Shown in pieces: positions 40,992 to 50,369 of a stretch of 64,000 nucleotides of DNA; position 1 is the stretch's first letter, and each line of letters starts with the position of its first letter. The DNA comes from Luteolibacter sp. LG18 (GTDB lineage: Bacteria; Verrucomicrobiota; Verrucomicrobiia; Verrucomicrobiales; Akkermansiaceae): assembly GCF_036322585.1 (NCBI RefSeq), contig NZ_AP024600.1, positions 248,001-312,000 on the forward strand. The letters run 5' to 3'. The position numbers and the translations under genes were made by a program. Under the pieces are notes generated by a model. That model did not search any database and was not told where the DNA came from. It worked only from the letters and a program-made list of their open reading frames with translations.

Positions 40992-42553
40992 GGCTTGCCC
41001 GCGGCCGGCTTCGCGCCATTGCCGTTCTTCGGAGCCTCCGCCTTCGGAGCGGGCTTGTCGGACTTGATGTCCTCGAGCGCCTTCTTGGCCTCGGCCTTCT
41101 GCTCGGGGGTGAACTTGGCATCCAGTTCCTTCGCGAGCTTCTCACCTTCCTCCTGCTTGCGCTCGGCCGCCAGCGTGGCCAGCGCCCAGGCCTTCGGGAG
41201 ATCCTGTTTGATCCCGGTGCCGGTGGCGAACAAACGCGCGAGCGCGAAGGTGGCCGGGCCGTGACCTTGGTTCGCGGCCAGCGAGTAAAGCTGCCCCGCA
41301 TTGGCCATGTTCTGCTGCACGCCACCCGCACCACGCTCATACATGGTGGCCAGGTTGTTCTGCGCCGGAGCATAGCCGCCCTGCGCCGAGCGGGTCAGCC
41401 AGGCGACGGCGGCCACCGGATCGGCGACGCCACCGAGCTTCTGGGAGAGATAGAACAGGGCGAGCTCGTTCTGCGCTTCCGGCAAACCACCCGCGGCGGC
41501 GGACAGGAGGTGGCCGTAGCCGATCGAAAGATCGGCGGGAGCGGGCTTCTCAAGCGAGAGCCGCGACACGGCGAGACGGAGATGGGCCGGAGCGCTGCCC
41601 GCCGTCGCCGCCTTTTCCAGCAGCTTCACCCCGCGGTCCTCGTCTTTCTCGGTGCCCTTGCCTTCGAGATAGGCCTGGGCGGTGCGGAGCGTGCAATCCA
41701 CCTGACCGGCATCATCGCCCTTGCGATAGGTCTCAAGCGCGGCCTTCGGGTCCTTCTTCACGTTTTCCTCGAAATCGCCGAGCGCCAGATAGGCGGAGTA
41801 TTCCTTGGCCTCGATGGCCTTCTTGATCCACTCGCGGCCTTCCTTCTCGTTGCGATTGGCCTCGGGGCCATTGAGCAGGCGGGAACCGAGCGCCACCATG
41901 GCACCGGCGTCGCCGAGACCGGCGGCCTTGCGGTAGGTGTCATTGGCCTTCTTCAGGTCCTTCTTCTCCGGGAACCCGAACTGGCCTTCGTAAAGGCGGG
42001 CCAGCAGCATCAGGGACGGCGGATCACCGGCGTCCGCGGCGCGGCCCCACCAGAAGAGGACCTTCTCGTAATCCGGCTCCTTGCTCAGGCGGCCGCGCAG
42101 CCAGGCTTCGCCCAGGATGCGGCCGGCCACGGCCGGATCGTCCTTGGCGGCGTTCTCCAGTGCCTCGCGGCCCTGGGTGCGCTCCTTCTCGTCCTCCGAA
42201 GCGAGCAGGATGAAGGACATGCGGTAGGTGGCGTCCTTCTGGCCGGTGGCAGCCGCCTTCTTGTAAAACTCCAGCGCCTTCTCCTTCGAGGCATCCGCGC
42301 CCTGGCCGGTTTCATGGGCATAACCCATCAGATAGAGGGCATCGCCATTGCCCTGCTCCACCAGCGGCTTCGCCAGCTCCACGGCCTTCGCAAAACGGCC
42401 GTCCTTGAAGGCTTCAAGGGCGTCCTTGGCCGGTCCCTCGGCCTTTTTGGTGAGCCCCGCATTGGGTTCGGCAGGCATCGAAACCGCGGCCACCAACGGC
42501 AGGGCCGAGGACCAGGAAACAAGCAGGGAGAGGAGAGCGGATTTCAAACGCAT
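40988..42553 (-). CDS. Secreted Sel1-repeat (TPR-like) protein
   Basis: Protein of 521 residues with a signal peptide (ALLSLLVSWSSALPLVAA). About ten Sel1-like repeats of 36 residues follow, for example GDALYLMGYAHETGQGADAS, GDAGAMVALGSRLLNG and GYAPAQNNLATMYERGAGGV, then a Lys/Pro/Ala-rich tail. Sel1 proteins act as adaptors in envelope complexes. Translationally coupled to aat downstream, an odd pairing of a periplasmic and a cytosolic protein. Partner unknown. Confidence 0.88.
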   Translation of the reverse strand: MRLKSALLSLLVSWSSALPLVAAVSMPAEPNAGLTKKAEGPAKDALEAFKDGRFAKAVELAKPLVEQGNGDALYLMGYAHETGQGADASKEKALEFYKKAAATGQKDATYRMSFILLASEDEKERTQGREALENAAKDDPAVAGRILGEAWLRGRLSKEPDYEKVLFWWGRAADAGDPPSLMLLARLYEGQFGFPEKKDLKKANDTYRKAAGLGDAGAMVALGSRLLNGPEANRNEKEGREWIKKAIEAKEYSAYLALGDFEENVKKDPKAALETYRKGDDAGQVDCTLRTAQAYLEGKGTEKDEDRGVKLLEKAATAGSAPAHLRLAVSRLSLEKPAPADLSIGYGHLLSAAAGGLPEAQNELALFYLSQKLGGVADPVAAVAWLTRSAQGGYAPAQNNLATMYERGAGGVQQNMANAGQLYSLAANQGHGPATFALARLFATGTGIKQDLPKAWALATLAAERKQEEGEKLAKELDAKFTPEQKAEAKKALEDIKSDKPAPKAEAPKNGNGAKPAAGKP

Positions 42554-42661
42554 GCCGCGACGCTAACGGGAGCCAGCGTCGCGGGCAATAAACAATCGAA
42601 GGCAGCTTCCGGGACAGCTCCGGCACTCCCGGGGGCAGGAAGCCACCCCAATCCCCAGGCT

Positions 42662-43072
42662 TCAAACCTCGTATCGGTCGAGAAAACCCGCCCTCAACAT
42701 GGCCCAATACAGGAGGACCGGGAGCACGAGAAAAAGCAGCAAGCCAAGATAAGCCGGTAACCACGAACGCCCGACCAACCAGGCCACCGGCGCGAGATAA
42801 ACGGCGAGAATGCCAATCACCACCGCTGGCTCCAGCCAAACGGGAAAATCGAACCGGTGCTCGTTCAAATACACGGAAATGGAGGCCACCGGTGCGAGCA
42901 CCGTCACGCTGAACAAGAGCATCAGCAACCCAGCCACGAAGAGGGACACATCGAGCATCGGGGACTGGGGATCGCCCACGAAGACCCATACATTCCTGCC
43001 CGCCACCCAGATCGGCGCGAACACGACCGAACACAGGAAGATGGCGAGAATATGGAGCGTCAGTCTTTTCAT
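42662..43072 (-). CDS. Four-helix integral membrane protein
   Basis: Protein of 136 residues, almost all hydrophobic. Four transmembrane helices can be drawn, including LHILAIFLCSVVFAPIWVAG, LFVAGLLMLLFSVTVLAPVA, PAVVIGILAVYLAPVAWLVG and LGLLLFLVLPVLLYWAML. No family or conserved charged residue in the membrane stands out. It lies between tex and the Sel1-repeat gene on the same strand. Confidence 0.65.
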   Translation of the reverse strand: MKRLTLHILAIFLCSVVFAPIWVAGRNVWVFVGDPQSPMLDVSLFVAGLLMLLFSVTVLAPVASISVYLNEHRFDFPVWLEPAVVIGILAVYLAPVAWLVGRSWLPAYLGLLLFLVLPVLLYWAMLRAGFLDRYEV

Positions 43073-43142
43073 CCCTTTGCTTGGTCCGGCCTGTGGATAT
43101 TGATTCGATCCCGACCGGACTCAAGCTTCCCCCGTTTCGGGA

Positions 43143-45470
43143 TTACTTCTTCTTGGCGTTGTTCATCGCCTGGCTGAACCAGTCGTTGCCACCACCACCG
43201 CCACCCTGCTGCGGGCGGGAGTCGCGCTGGAAGCGCTGGCCGCCACCACCGCCACCGCGGCGGTTGTCATCGCGGTCGCCCGGAGCGCTGCGGCGGTTTT
43301 CCATCTCCGGCTTCGACTTCATCGAAAGCGCGATGCGGTTCCGCTTCAGGTCGACCTCGACGACGGTGACATTGACCTTCTGGCCGACCTTCACCACCTC
43401 GCTGGCGTCGCGGACGAACTGGTCCGAAAGCTGGCTGACGTGGACGAGGCCGTCCTGGTGCACGCCGACATCCACGAAGGCCCCGAAGGCGGTCACGTTG
43501 GTCACGATGCCCGGCAGCTTCATGCCCGGGGAAAGGTCGGCGGGCTTCTCGACGCCGGCGGCGAACTCGAACAGCTCGAACTTCGCGCGCGGGTCGCGGC
43601 CCGGCTTGCCAAGCTCGGCGAGGATGTCGCGCAGGGTTGGCAGGCCGACGTCGCCCTCGACGTATTTCTGGAGGTCGACCTTCTTGTGGAGCGCCTCGTT
43701 GCCGATGAGCTCGCCCACCTTGCAGCCGAGATCGGAGGCCATGCGCTCGACGAGCGGATAGCGCTCCGGGTGCACCGCGGAGGAATCCAGCGGATGCCCG
43801 CCACCGCGCACGCGGAGGAAGCCGGCGGCCTGTTCGAAGGCCTTGTCACCGAGGCGCGGCACCTTCTTCAGATCAGCGCGGGAGGTGAAGGCGCCGTTCT
43901 CGTTGCGGAAAGCGACGATGTTCTCGGCGAGCGAGCTGTTCAGGCCGGAGACGTAGGAGAGCAGTTGCTTGGACGCGGTGTTCAGCTCCACGCCCACGGC
44001 GTTCACGGAGCTGATCACGGTGTCATCGAGGCTGGCCTTGAGCGCGCGCTGGTCGACGTCGTGCTGATACTGGCCCACGCCGATCGACTTCGGATCGATC
44101 TTCACCAGTTCGGCGAGCGGGTCCATCAGGCGGCGGCCGATGCTGACCGCGCCGCGCACGGTGACATCGTGGTTCGGGAATTCCTCGCGGGCCACTTCGG
44201 AAGCGGAGTAGATCGAGGCTCCGCTCTCGTTCACCATCACCACGGCGATGGAGGACGGCAGCTTGAGCTTCTTCACGAAGGCCTCGGTTTCACGGCTGGC
44301 GGTGCCGTTGCCGATCGCGATGGCTTCGATATCGAACTTCTTGATGAGGGTCGTGAGTTCCACGGCCGCCTCGTAGAGCTGCGTGTTCGAGCCAGCGGTC
44401 GGGTGGATGACCGTGTTGTGGAGGAGCTTGCCGGAGCGGTCGAGGACGACGGTCTTGCAGCCGGTGCGGAAACCGGGGTCGATGGCGAGCAGGCGCTTCT
44501 CGCCGAGCGGCGAGGCCAGCAGCAGCTCACGGAGGTTTTCGGCGAACACCTGGATGGCGGTCTCGTCGGCGCGCTTCTTCCCGAGCAGGCGCATTTCCGT
44601 CTCCATGGACGGCATGAGCAGGCGCTTGCAGCCGTCCTCGACGGCCATGCGGACCTGGTCCGCGGACTTGCCCGAGCCCTTCACCCAATCCGACATCGCC
44701 AGACCGGTCACGCGCTCCAGCGGGACCTCCACGCGCATGAGGAGGAACCCTTCCTTTTCACCACGGCGGATCGCCAGCATGCGGTGGGACGGGATGTTTT
44801 TGAATGGCTCGCTCCACTCGAAGTAGTCGCGGAACTTCGCGGCTTCCGCGTCCTCTTCCTTCCCATACATCACCTTCGAGGACACGGTGGACTCCTCCTC
44901 ATAGCGCTGGCGGGCACGGCCGCGCAGCGCGGCGTCATCGGTCACCCGCTCGGCGATGATGTCGCGGGCACCGGCGAGGGCGTCGTCCGCGGTCGGCACC
45001 TCCTTCTCGGCGTCCACGAACTTCGTGGCCTCCTCGGCCGGGTCCGAGTTCTGGTTTTCGAAAATCCAATCGGCCAGCGGTTCGAGGCCGCGCTCCTTCG
45101 CCTTGGTGGCACGGGTCTGGCGCTTCGGGCGGTAGGGTGCGAACACGTCCTCCAGCGAGGTCATGGTGGCGGCGGCCTCAACCTTCTTCTTCAGCTCCGG
45201 CGTAAGCAGCGAGCGCTCCTCCAGGGACTTCAGGATCGCGGAGCGGCGGGAGTCGAGTTCCGCGAGCTGGAGCATGCGGTCACGGATCGTGGTGATCTGA
45301 ACTTCATCGAGCGAACCGGTCTGCTCCTTGCGGTAACGGGAAATGAACGGGACGGTGCCCCCTTCGGCAAGCAGCTTGGCGGTGGCGGCAACGGACCGGG
45401 CGTTGATCCCGGTCTCACGGGCGATCACTTCCAGGTGCTTGGCGGCGGCTTCGGTCGGGGCGTCAGTCAT
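43143..45470 (-). CDS. tex: Tex family transcription accessory protein
   Basis: RNA-binding protein of 775 residues. The N-terminal Tex domain shows GTVPFISRYRKEQTGSLDEV and TSLEDVFAPYRPKRQTRATK. The YqgF-like RNase H fold has LLAIDPGFRTGCKTVVLD, followed by IAIGNGTASRETEAFVKK. Helix-hairpin-helix segments and a C-terminal S1 domain (GIVTNVTAFGAFVDVGVHQD) follow. After S1 the tail is Arg/Gly-rich (DDNRRGGGGGGQRFQR), an addition that probably boosts RNA binding. I start at the ATG at 45470, giving MTDAPTEAAAK. Confidence 0.95.
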   Translation of the reverse strand: MTDAPTEAAAKHLEVIARETGINARSVAATAKLLAEGGTVPFISRYRKEQTGSLDEVQITTIRDRMLQLAELDSRRSAILKSLEERSLLTPELKKKVEAAATMTSLEDVFAPYRPKRQTRATKAKERGLEPLADWIFENQNSDPAEEATKFVDAEKEVPTADDALAGARDIIAERVTDDAALRGRARQRYEEESTVSSKVMYGKEEDAEAAKFRDYFEWSEPFKNIPSHRMLAIRRGEKEGFLLMRVEVPLERVTGLAMSDWVKGSGKSADQVRMAVEDGCKRLLMPSMETEMRLLGKKRADETAIQVFAENLRELLLASPLGEKRLLAIDPGFRTGCKTVVLDRSGKLLHNTVIHPTAGSNTQLYEAAVELTTLIKKFDIEAIAIGNGTASRETEAFVKKLKLPSSIAVVMVNESGASIYSASEVAREEFPNHDVTVRGAVSIGRRLMDPLAELVKIDPKSIGVGQYQHDVDQRALKASLDDTVISSVNAVGVELNTASKQLLSYVSGLNSSLAENIVAFRNENGAFTSRADLKKVPRLGDKAFEQAAGFLRVRGGGHPLDSSAVHPERYPLVERMASDLGCKVGELIGNEALHKKVDLQKYVEGDVGLPTLRDILAELGKPGRDPRAKFELFEFAAGVEKPADLSPGMKLPGIVTNVTAFGAFVDVGVHQDGLVHVSQLSDQFVRDASEVVKVGQKVNVTVVEVDLKRNRIALSMKSKPEMENRRSAPGDRDDNRRGGGGGGQRFQRDSRPQQGGGGGGNDWFSQAMNNAKKK

Positions 45471-45604
45471 GCGGTGGAGCGGTTGGGTAGCCGAGACCGC
45501 GGCAAATGGCAACCGCACGAGTTTCCGGAACCGGGAAACCAAGCAATTCCAATGGGTTATTCCGCGGAAGAATCCGGTTTCCAGGGCGGTATTTCCCCGT
45601 GCTC

Positions 45605-47773
45605 ATGCGTTTACCCGCCTTCTTTTCCACCGCCCTGCTGGCCCTCCCGGTGCTCGCCCGCGCCGAGTCTCCTCCGCCATTTCCAAGCGACCCGGCCGCC
45701 GTCGCGGAACGCACGTGTTTCCAGACCTCCGAAGCCTGGAATTCCAACGGCAACCTGCGTTCCGACGTCGCTCTGGTCTATGGCATCGACGCGGGGCTCC
45801 CCGACCGGATCAAGAGCTGGCGGGAACGAGGCTACCGGGTCCATGTGATGACCGGCGTGGCCTGGGGCAATTACCAGGACTATCTCTATGGCCGCTTCGA
45901 TGGAGTGAACCACGAGGACAATGCCCAGACCGACAAGAACGGCAAAAAGATCGGCCACGGCGGGGATGTCTATTACATGTGCCCGACCTCGAACTACGGC
46001 ACCTATCTCGCTACCGGCGTGCAGCGCGCACTCGATGCCGGAGCCGAGGCGATCCATCTGGAGGAGCCGGAATTCTGGGCCCGCGCGGGCTACTCGGAAG
46101 CTTTCAAGCGCGAGTGGCAGGACTACTACCAGGAACCCTGGCAGCCGCCGCACCTCTCCGTGGACGGCCAGTGGCGATCCTCGAAGCTGAAGTACTATCT
46201 TTATCGTCGTGCGTTGCAGCAGGTGTTCGACCACGTCCAGGAGTTCAACCGGAAGACCGGTTCAAAGGTCCGCTGCTACGTCCCGACCCACAGCCTGATC
46301 AACTACGCCCACTGGTGCATCGTCAGCCCGCAATCGAGCCTGGCGACGCTCAACGGCTGCGACGGCTACATCGCCCAAGTCTGGACCGGCACCTCCCGCA
46401 CGCCGAACCATTTCCGCGGCGTCGGCAAGGAGCGCACCTTCGAAACCGCCTTCCTGGAATACGGAGCGATGCAGAACCTCGTCCGCGCCACCGGCCGGGG
46501 CGTCTGGTATCTGAACGATCCGGTGGAGGACAATCCGCGGCACGATTGGACCGACTACCGCACCAACTGGGAATCGACCCTGGTGGCCTCCCTGCTCCAG
46601 CCGGATGTTTCCAGCTATGAGGTTGCGCCGTGGCCGGAGCGGATCTTCGGGGGAAAGTATCCGAAGAGTGCCAAGCCGGAAGACCGGAAGTCGATTCCGC
46701 CCGACTATGCCACGGAACTCCAGGTGGTGATGAACGCGCTCAACAGCATGAAGCAGCCGGACCTCCAATGGGAGGCCGGCACCCCCGGGATCGGAGTGCT
46801 GGTCAGCGACTCGCTGATGTTCCAGCGCGAGCAACCGACGCCGAGCGATCCCAACATGGCGCATTTCTACGGACAGGCGCTGCCGATGGTGAAACGCGGC
46901 ATCCCGGTCACGCCGGTGCAACTGGAGAACATCGCGCACGCCGGTTTCCTCGATGGCATGAAGGTCCTGATGCTGAGCTACCAAGGCCAGAAGCCGATGA
47001 GCGCGGAGGTCCACGCACCGCTGGCCGCGTGGGTGGAACAAGGCGGCGTGCTGGTGATGATCGACGACGACTCCGATCCCTACAACCGCGTGAAGGAGTG
47101 GTGGAACGAGGGCGGGAAGACCACCACCCTGCCCCGTCAGCACCTTTTCCAAACGCTCGGCGTGAAGGACGAGGATTTCGCCAACACCAACGAAGCTCCC
47201 ATCGGCAAGGGTGCGGTGATCTGGCTGAAGCGGAATCCCGTGGGCCTCGCCCTCAGCGTGGAGGCGGATGCGCTGCTCGCCTCCGTCATCCGAAAAGCCG
47301 TCGAACGAGGCGGCGGCACGTGGAGGGAAACCAACCACCTCGCCCTGCGCCGCGGCCCCTACTGGATCGGGGCGGGCCTCGATGAAAGCATCGGCGGCGA
47401 GGTGAAAACCCTGCGCGGACGCTTGGTGGATATCTTCGATCCGGAACTGAAGATCCGGCGAACCGTCGACCTCGCGCCCGGCAGCCGCTGCTTCCTGATG
47501 GATCTGGACAAGCTCACCGGAACCGGCACCCGGATCCTCGCCTCCGCCTGCAAGGCCCTGCCCGCTCCCAACAAGGGACACCCCGCTTGGACCGTGGAGG
47601 GAGTCGGCAACACAGATGCCATCGTGCTGATCGCCTGCGAACAAGCCCCGAAGAGCGTCCTGCTAGGCGGACAGCCGCTTACCACCTTCGACCACGATGC
47701 CGCGGAAAAGCTGCTGCGGGTCCGCTTTCAAAACGAAGCATCCCCCCGCCTATTGGAATTCATCGAGCGGTAA
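45605..47773 (+). CDS. Large secreted glycosidase-like protein
   Basis: Protein of 722 residues with signal peptide MRLPAFFSTALLALPVLARA. The N-terminal half reads like a (beta/alpha)8 glycosidase barrel: RIKSWRERGYRVHVMTGVAW, EAIHLEEPEFWARAGYSEAF with acidic residues at a strand end, and KVRCYVPTHSLINYAHW. A later region (KVLMLSYQGQKPMSAEVHAP, GGVLVMIDDDSDPYN) resembles the glutamine-amidotransferase-like trimerisation domain of GH42 beta-galactosidases. A beta-rich C-terminus ends the protein. I cannot name the family; catalytic residues are guesses. Divergent from tex. Confidence 0.72.
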   Translation: MRLPAFFSTALLALPVLARAESPPPFPSDPAAVAERTCFQTSEAWNSNGNLRSDVALVYGIDAGLPDRIKSWRERGYRVHVMTGVAWGNYQDYLYGRFDGVNHEDNAQTDKNGKKIGHGGDVYYMCPTSNYGTYLATGVQRALDAGAEAIHLEEPEFWARAGYSEAFKREWQDYYQEPWQPPHLSVDGQWRSSKLKYYLYRRALQQVFDHVQEFNRKTGSKVRCYVPTHSLINYAHWCIVSPQSSLATLNGCDGYIAQVWTGTSRTPNHFRGVGKERTFETAFLEYGAMQNLVRATGRGVWYLNDPVEDNPRHDWTDYRTNWESTLVASLLQPDVSSYEVAPWPERIFGGKYPKSAKPEDRKSIPPDYATELQVVMNALNSMKQPDLQWEAGTPGIGVLVSDSLMFQREQPTPSDPNMAHFYGQALPMVKRGIPVTPVQLENIAHAGFLDGMKVLMLSYQGQKPMSAEVHAPLAAWVEQGGVLVMIDDDSDPYNRVKEWWNEGGKTTTLPRQHLFQTLGVKDEDFANTNEAPIGKGAVIWLKRNPVGLALSVEADALLASVIRKAVERGGGTWRETNHLALRRGPYWIGAGLDESIGGEVKTLRGRLVDIFDPELKIRRTVDLAPGSRCFLMDLDKLTGTGTRILASACKALPAPNKGHPAWTVEGVGNTDAIVLIACEQAPKSVLLGGQPLTTFDHDAAEKLLRVRFQNEASPRLLEFIER

Positions 47774-47787
47774 AATCGCCACCCCTC

Positions 47788-48066
47788 TCACCCAGCCTGT
47801 CCGGAAGATCGTTCCCGGCAGACCTCGATTGCCTTCTGCGACGCCTCTGCTGCCACCGGGTTCATCTCTCCAAGGGCAGCCCCCCAAACCTCCAGCGCCG
47901 CCAAGTTCCCGGGTTGGGTGAGATCCAGCCAAGCGGTTCTCACCCTCCCATTCGTCGATTGCCAAGGCGGAACCTCATGATCCTGCTCCTCGGCACGCAC
48001 TCTCGAAAGCTCAAGCCAGCGCTCCCACAACGGGTCCGGCTGTCCATTCAAGGAAAGGTCCGACAT
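47788..48066 (-). CDS. Small hypothetical protein
   Basis: Soluble protein of 92 residues (DPLWERWLELSRVRAEEQDH and WLDLTQPGNLAALEVWGAAL), without signal peptide or Cys. A well-placed AGGAG supports the ATG at 48066. It lies 65 bases downstream of the small lipoprotein gene on the same strand. No family recognised. Confidence 0.6.
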   Translation of the reverse strand: MSDLSLNGQPDPLWERWLELSRVRAEEQDHEVPPWQSTNGRVRTAWLDLTQPGNLAALEVWGAALGEMNPVAAEASQKAIEVCRERSSGQAG

Positions 48067-48131
48067 CACCGGACTCCTACGGTTGCCGGATTGTAAATCC
48101 AGCAACCGGATCTTCCCTCTCCAATGATTCC

Positions 48132-48302
48132 TCAGAACCCCACCTGCGTATCGACCCCGATTTCCCCGTGGAGTTCAGGACCGCCCCGATGGGGCTCGGC
48201 GATCTGCTCGAGCGGATCCCCCGTCCCCCAGTCCTTGCCGGGGGTGGAGGCACAGGAAGCGAGCAAGGCCACGCCGAGCAGGACGAGAAGCGACCGGATC
48301 AT
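48132..48302 (-). CDS. Small lipoprotein, 56 residues
   Basis: Short reading frame starting 2 bases after the tpiA stop on the same strand. The first 17 residues (MIRSLLVLLGVALLASC) are a complete lipoprotein signal with lipobox LASC. The mature part of about 40 residues is acidic and polar, ending EIGVDTQVGF. It is probably expressed with tpiA. Too short for family recognition, but the lipobox and spacing argue that it is real. Confidence 0.65.
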   Translation of the reverse strand: MIRSLLVLLGVALLASCASTPGKDWGTGDPLEQIAEPHRGGPELHGEIGVDTQVGF

Positions 48303-48304
48303 GG

Positions 48305-49078
48305 TCACTTCTCTACCGTGCCGTTGTGGATGATGTCGAGGAAGCTCTGGGGATCGAGCGAGGCACCGCCGATGAGCGCGCCATCGATGTCCGGGCAGGC
48401 CATCAGCTCGGCGGCGTTGTTCGGCTTCACGCTGCCGCCATACTGGATGCGGACCTTGGCGGCGGTTTCCGGGCCGTAGATGTCCGCGATCACCGAGCGG
48501 ACGAAAGCGTGGGCCTCCTGGGCCTGCTCGGAGGTGGCGGTGACGCCGGTGCCGATCGCCCAGACGGGCTCGTAGGCGACGACGGTTTCCGTCATGTCCT
48601 TTTCGGACAAGCCCTTGAGGCCTTCGGTGATCTGGGTGCGGAGCACGGACTCCAGCTTGCCGGCCTCGCGCTCCTGGAGCGTTTCGCCGATGCAGAAGAT
48701 CGGGCGCAGGTTGGCCTCGCGGGCCTTCTTGAGCTTGGCGTTGATGACCTCGTCGGTCTCGCCGTAGATCGCGCGGCGCTCGCTGTGGCCGAGGATCACG
48801 TAGTGGACCAGCAGCTCACGGAGCATGACCACGCTGACCTCGCCGGTGTAGGCACCGGAGTCGAACTGCGAGCAGTTCTGCGCGGCGATGGCGATGCCGT
48901 GGTGGTTGTTCAACGCCTCCGCCGCCTTCGGCAGGGCGATGTAAGCCGGAGCGATCACCACATCGCAGGAAAAGGGCTGGTTCTGGATCTTGGAAAGGAT
49001 GCTCTTCACAAAGTCTTCCGCTTCGGACGGACCTTTGTTCATCTTCCAGTTTGCGGCGAAAATCGGCTTGCGGCTCAT
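48305..49078 (-). CDS. tpiA: Triosephosphate isomerase
   Basis: Interconverts dihydroxyacetone phosphate and glyceraldehyde 3-phosphate. The 257-residue barrel has the N-terminal AANWKMNKG with the active-site Lys, AQNCSQFDSGAYTGEVS, VILGHSERRAIYGE with the catalytic His, AYEPVWAIGTGVTAT with the catalytic Glu and loop 6, and IQYGGSVKPNN. Start at the ATG at 49078. Follows pgk by 63 bases and is followed within 2 bases by a small lipoprotein gene. Confidence 0.97.
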   Translation of the reverse strand: MSRKPIFAANWKMNKGPSEAEDFVKSILSKIQNQPFSCDVVIAPAYIALPKAAEALNNHHGIAIAAQNCSQFDSGAYTGEVSVVMLRELLVHYVILGHSERRAIYGETDEVINAKLKKAREANLRPIFCIGETLQEREAGKLESVLRTQITEGLKGLSEKDMTETVVAYEPVWAIGTGVTATSEQAQEAHAFVRSVIADIYGPETAAKVRIQYGGSVKPNNAAELMACPDIDGALIGGASLDPQSFLDIIHNGTVEK

Positions 49079-49141
49079 ACGGGGAAAGGGAGGCTTTTTC
49101 ACGGGGGTGCGGGCCTTCGACGTGAAGGCCCGCGGAATCAT

Positions 49142-50335
49142 TCAGGCAATCGAGAGCGCGGCGACGCCGGGCAGCTCCTTGCCTTCGAGAAGTTCGAGCG
49201 AGGCACCGCCACCGGTCGAAATGAAGGTCATCTTGTCGTCGAGGCCGAACTTGTTCACGGCCGTGACGGAGTCGCCGCCGCCGACGATCGTGACGCCGGT
49301 GCTGGCGGCCATCGCCTCGGCGATCGCCTTGGTGCCCTTGGCGAAGGAATCGAGCTCGAACACGCCCATCGGGCCGTTCCAGATCATGGTCTTGGCCTTG
49401 GCGACCTCGGCGGTGAACTCGTCGATCGCGACGTCGCCGATGTCGATGCCTTCCCAGCCTTCCGGGGTGAAGCCGCCCTTTTCATAGGGATCGGTGACCT
49501 GGGTCGTGGCGCCTTCCTTGAACTCCTGCGTCACGCGGGTGTCGGCCGGAAGCAGGAAGCTCACGCCCTTCTCCTTCGCGGTGGCGAGGATGCTGAGGGC
49601 GAGGTCGAGCTTGTCGGCTTCGACGCGGCTGTTGCCGGTCTGGTAGCCCTGGGCCTTGCGGAAGGTGTTCGCCATCGCACCGCCGATGATGAAGGCGTCC
49701 GCCTTCTCCATCAGGGCATTGATGACCTGGATCTTGTCGGACACCTTCGCGCCCCCCATGATCACGAGGAACGGACGCTCCGGGCTTTCCAGCTTGCCGA
49801 CGAGGTATTCCAGCTCGCGCTCCATGAGGAAGCCCATGGCGCTCTTGGAAACGTAGTGGGTCACGCCTTCGGTGGAACCGTGGGCGCGGTGGGCGGTGCC
49901 GAAGGCATCGTTCACGAAAATTTCGGCGCTGCCGGCCAGCTCCTTGGCGAAGGCGGCGTCATTGGCTTCCTCCGCGGCGTGGTAGCGGGTGTTTTCCAGC
50001 AGCAGCACCTGGCCGGACTGGAGCGCGGCGCGGAGGGCGGCGGCATCGGCACCGATGCAATCCGGGGCGAGCTTCACCTCCTGGCCGAGGATCTCGGCGA
50101 GGCGGGCGGCGGCGGGAGCGAGCGAATACTTCGCTTCCGGGCCGGACGGGCGGCCGAGGTGGGAACAAAGCACGAGCTTCGCACCACCGGCGAGCAGGTG
50201 CTTGATCGAAGGCACTGCGGCCTGGATGCGGGTGTCATCGGTGATGACGCCGTCCTTGAGCGGGACGTTGAAGTCCACACGCATCAGGACTTCCTTGCCC
50301 TGTACATCGAGATCGCGGATCGAGAGTTTGGCCAT
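49142..50335 (-). CDS. pgk: Phosphoglycerate kinase
   Basis: ATP-forming step of lower glycolysis. The 397-residue protein carries VLMRVDFNVPLKDGVITDDT, KLVLCSHLGRPSGPEAKYSL, LLLENTRYHAAEEANDAAFA, VNDAFGTAHRAHGSTEGV, the hinge region, WNGPMGVFE and VGGGDSVTAVNKFGL. All substrate and nucleotide segments look intact. Start at the ATG at 50335. It lies 34 bases after the SpoIIE-type phosphatase gene and before tpiA, so the three are probably co-transcribed. Confidence 0.97.
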   Translation of the reverse strand: MAKLSIRDLDVQGKEVLMRVDFNVPLKDGVITDDTRIQAAVPSIKHLLAGGAKLVLCSHLGRPSGPEAKYSLAPAAARLAEILGQEVKLAPDCIGADAAALRAALQSGQVLLLENTRYHAAEEANDAAFAKELAGSAEIFVNDAFGTAHRAHGSTEGVTHYVSKSAMGFLMERELEYLVGKLESPERPFLVIMGGAKVSDKIQVINALMEKADAFIIGGAMANTFRKAQGYQTGNSRVEADKLDLALSILATAKEKGVSFLLPADTRVTQEFKEGATTQVTDPYEKGGFTPEGWEGIDIGDVAIDEFTAEVAKAKTMIWNGPMGVFELDSFAKGTKAIAEAMAASTGVTIVGGGDSVTAVNKFGLDDKMTFISTGGGASLELLEGKELPGVAALSIA

Positions 50336-50369
50336 GCGGGGCAAATCCCGCCCGAGCGCCCCCGCCAAG

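Noticed and set aside
43440-45848. 802-residue plus-strand frame antisense to tex
   Set aside because: His/Gly/Ala/Arg-rich composition typical of a shadow of a GC-rich gene; tex itself has complete family motifs.
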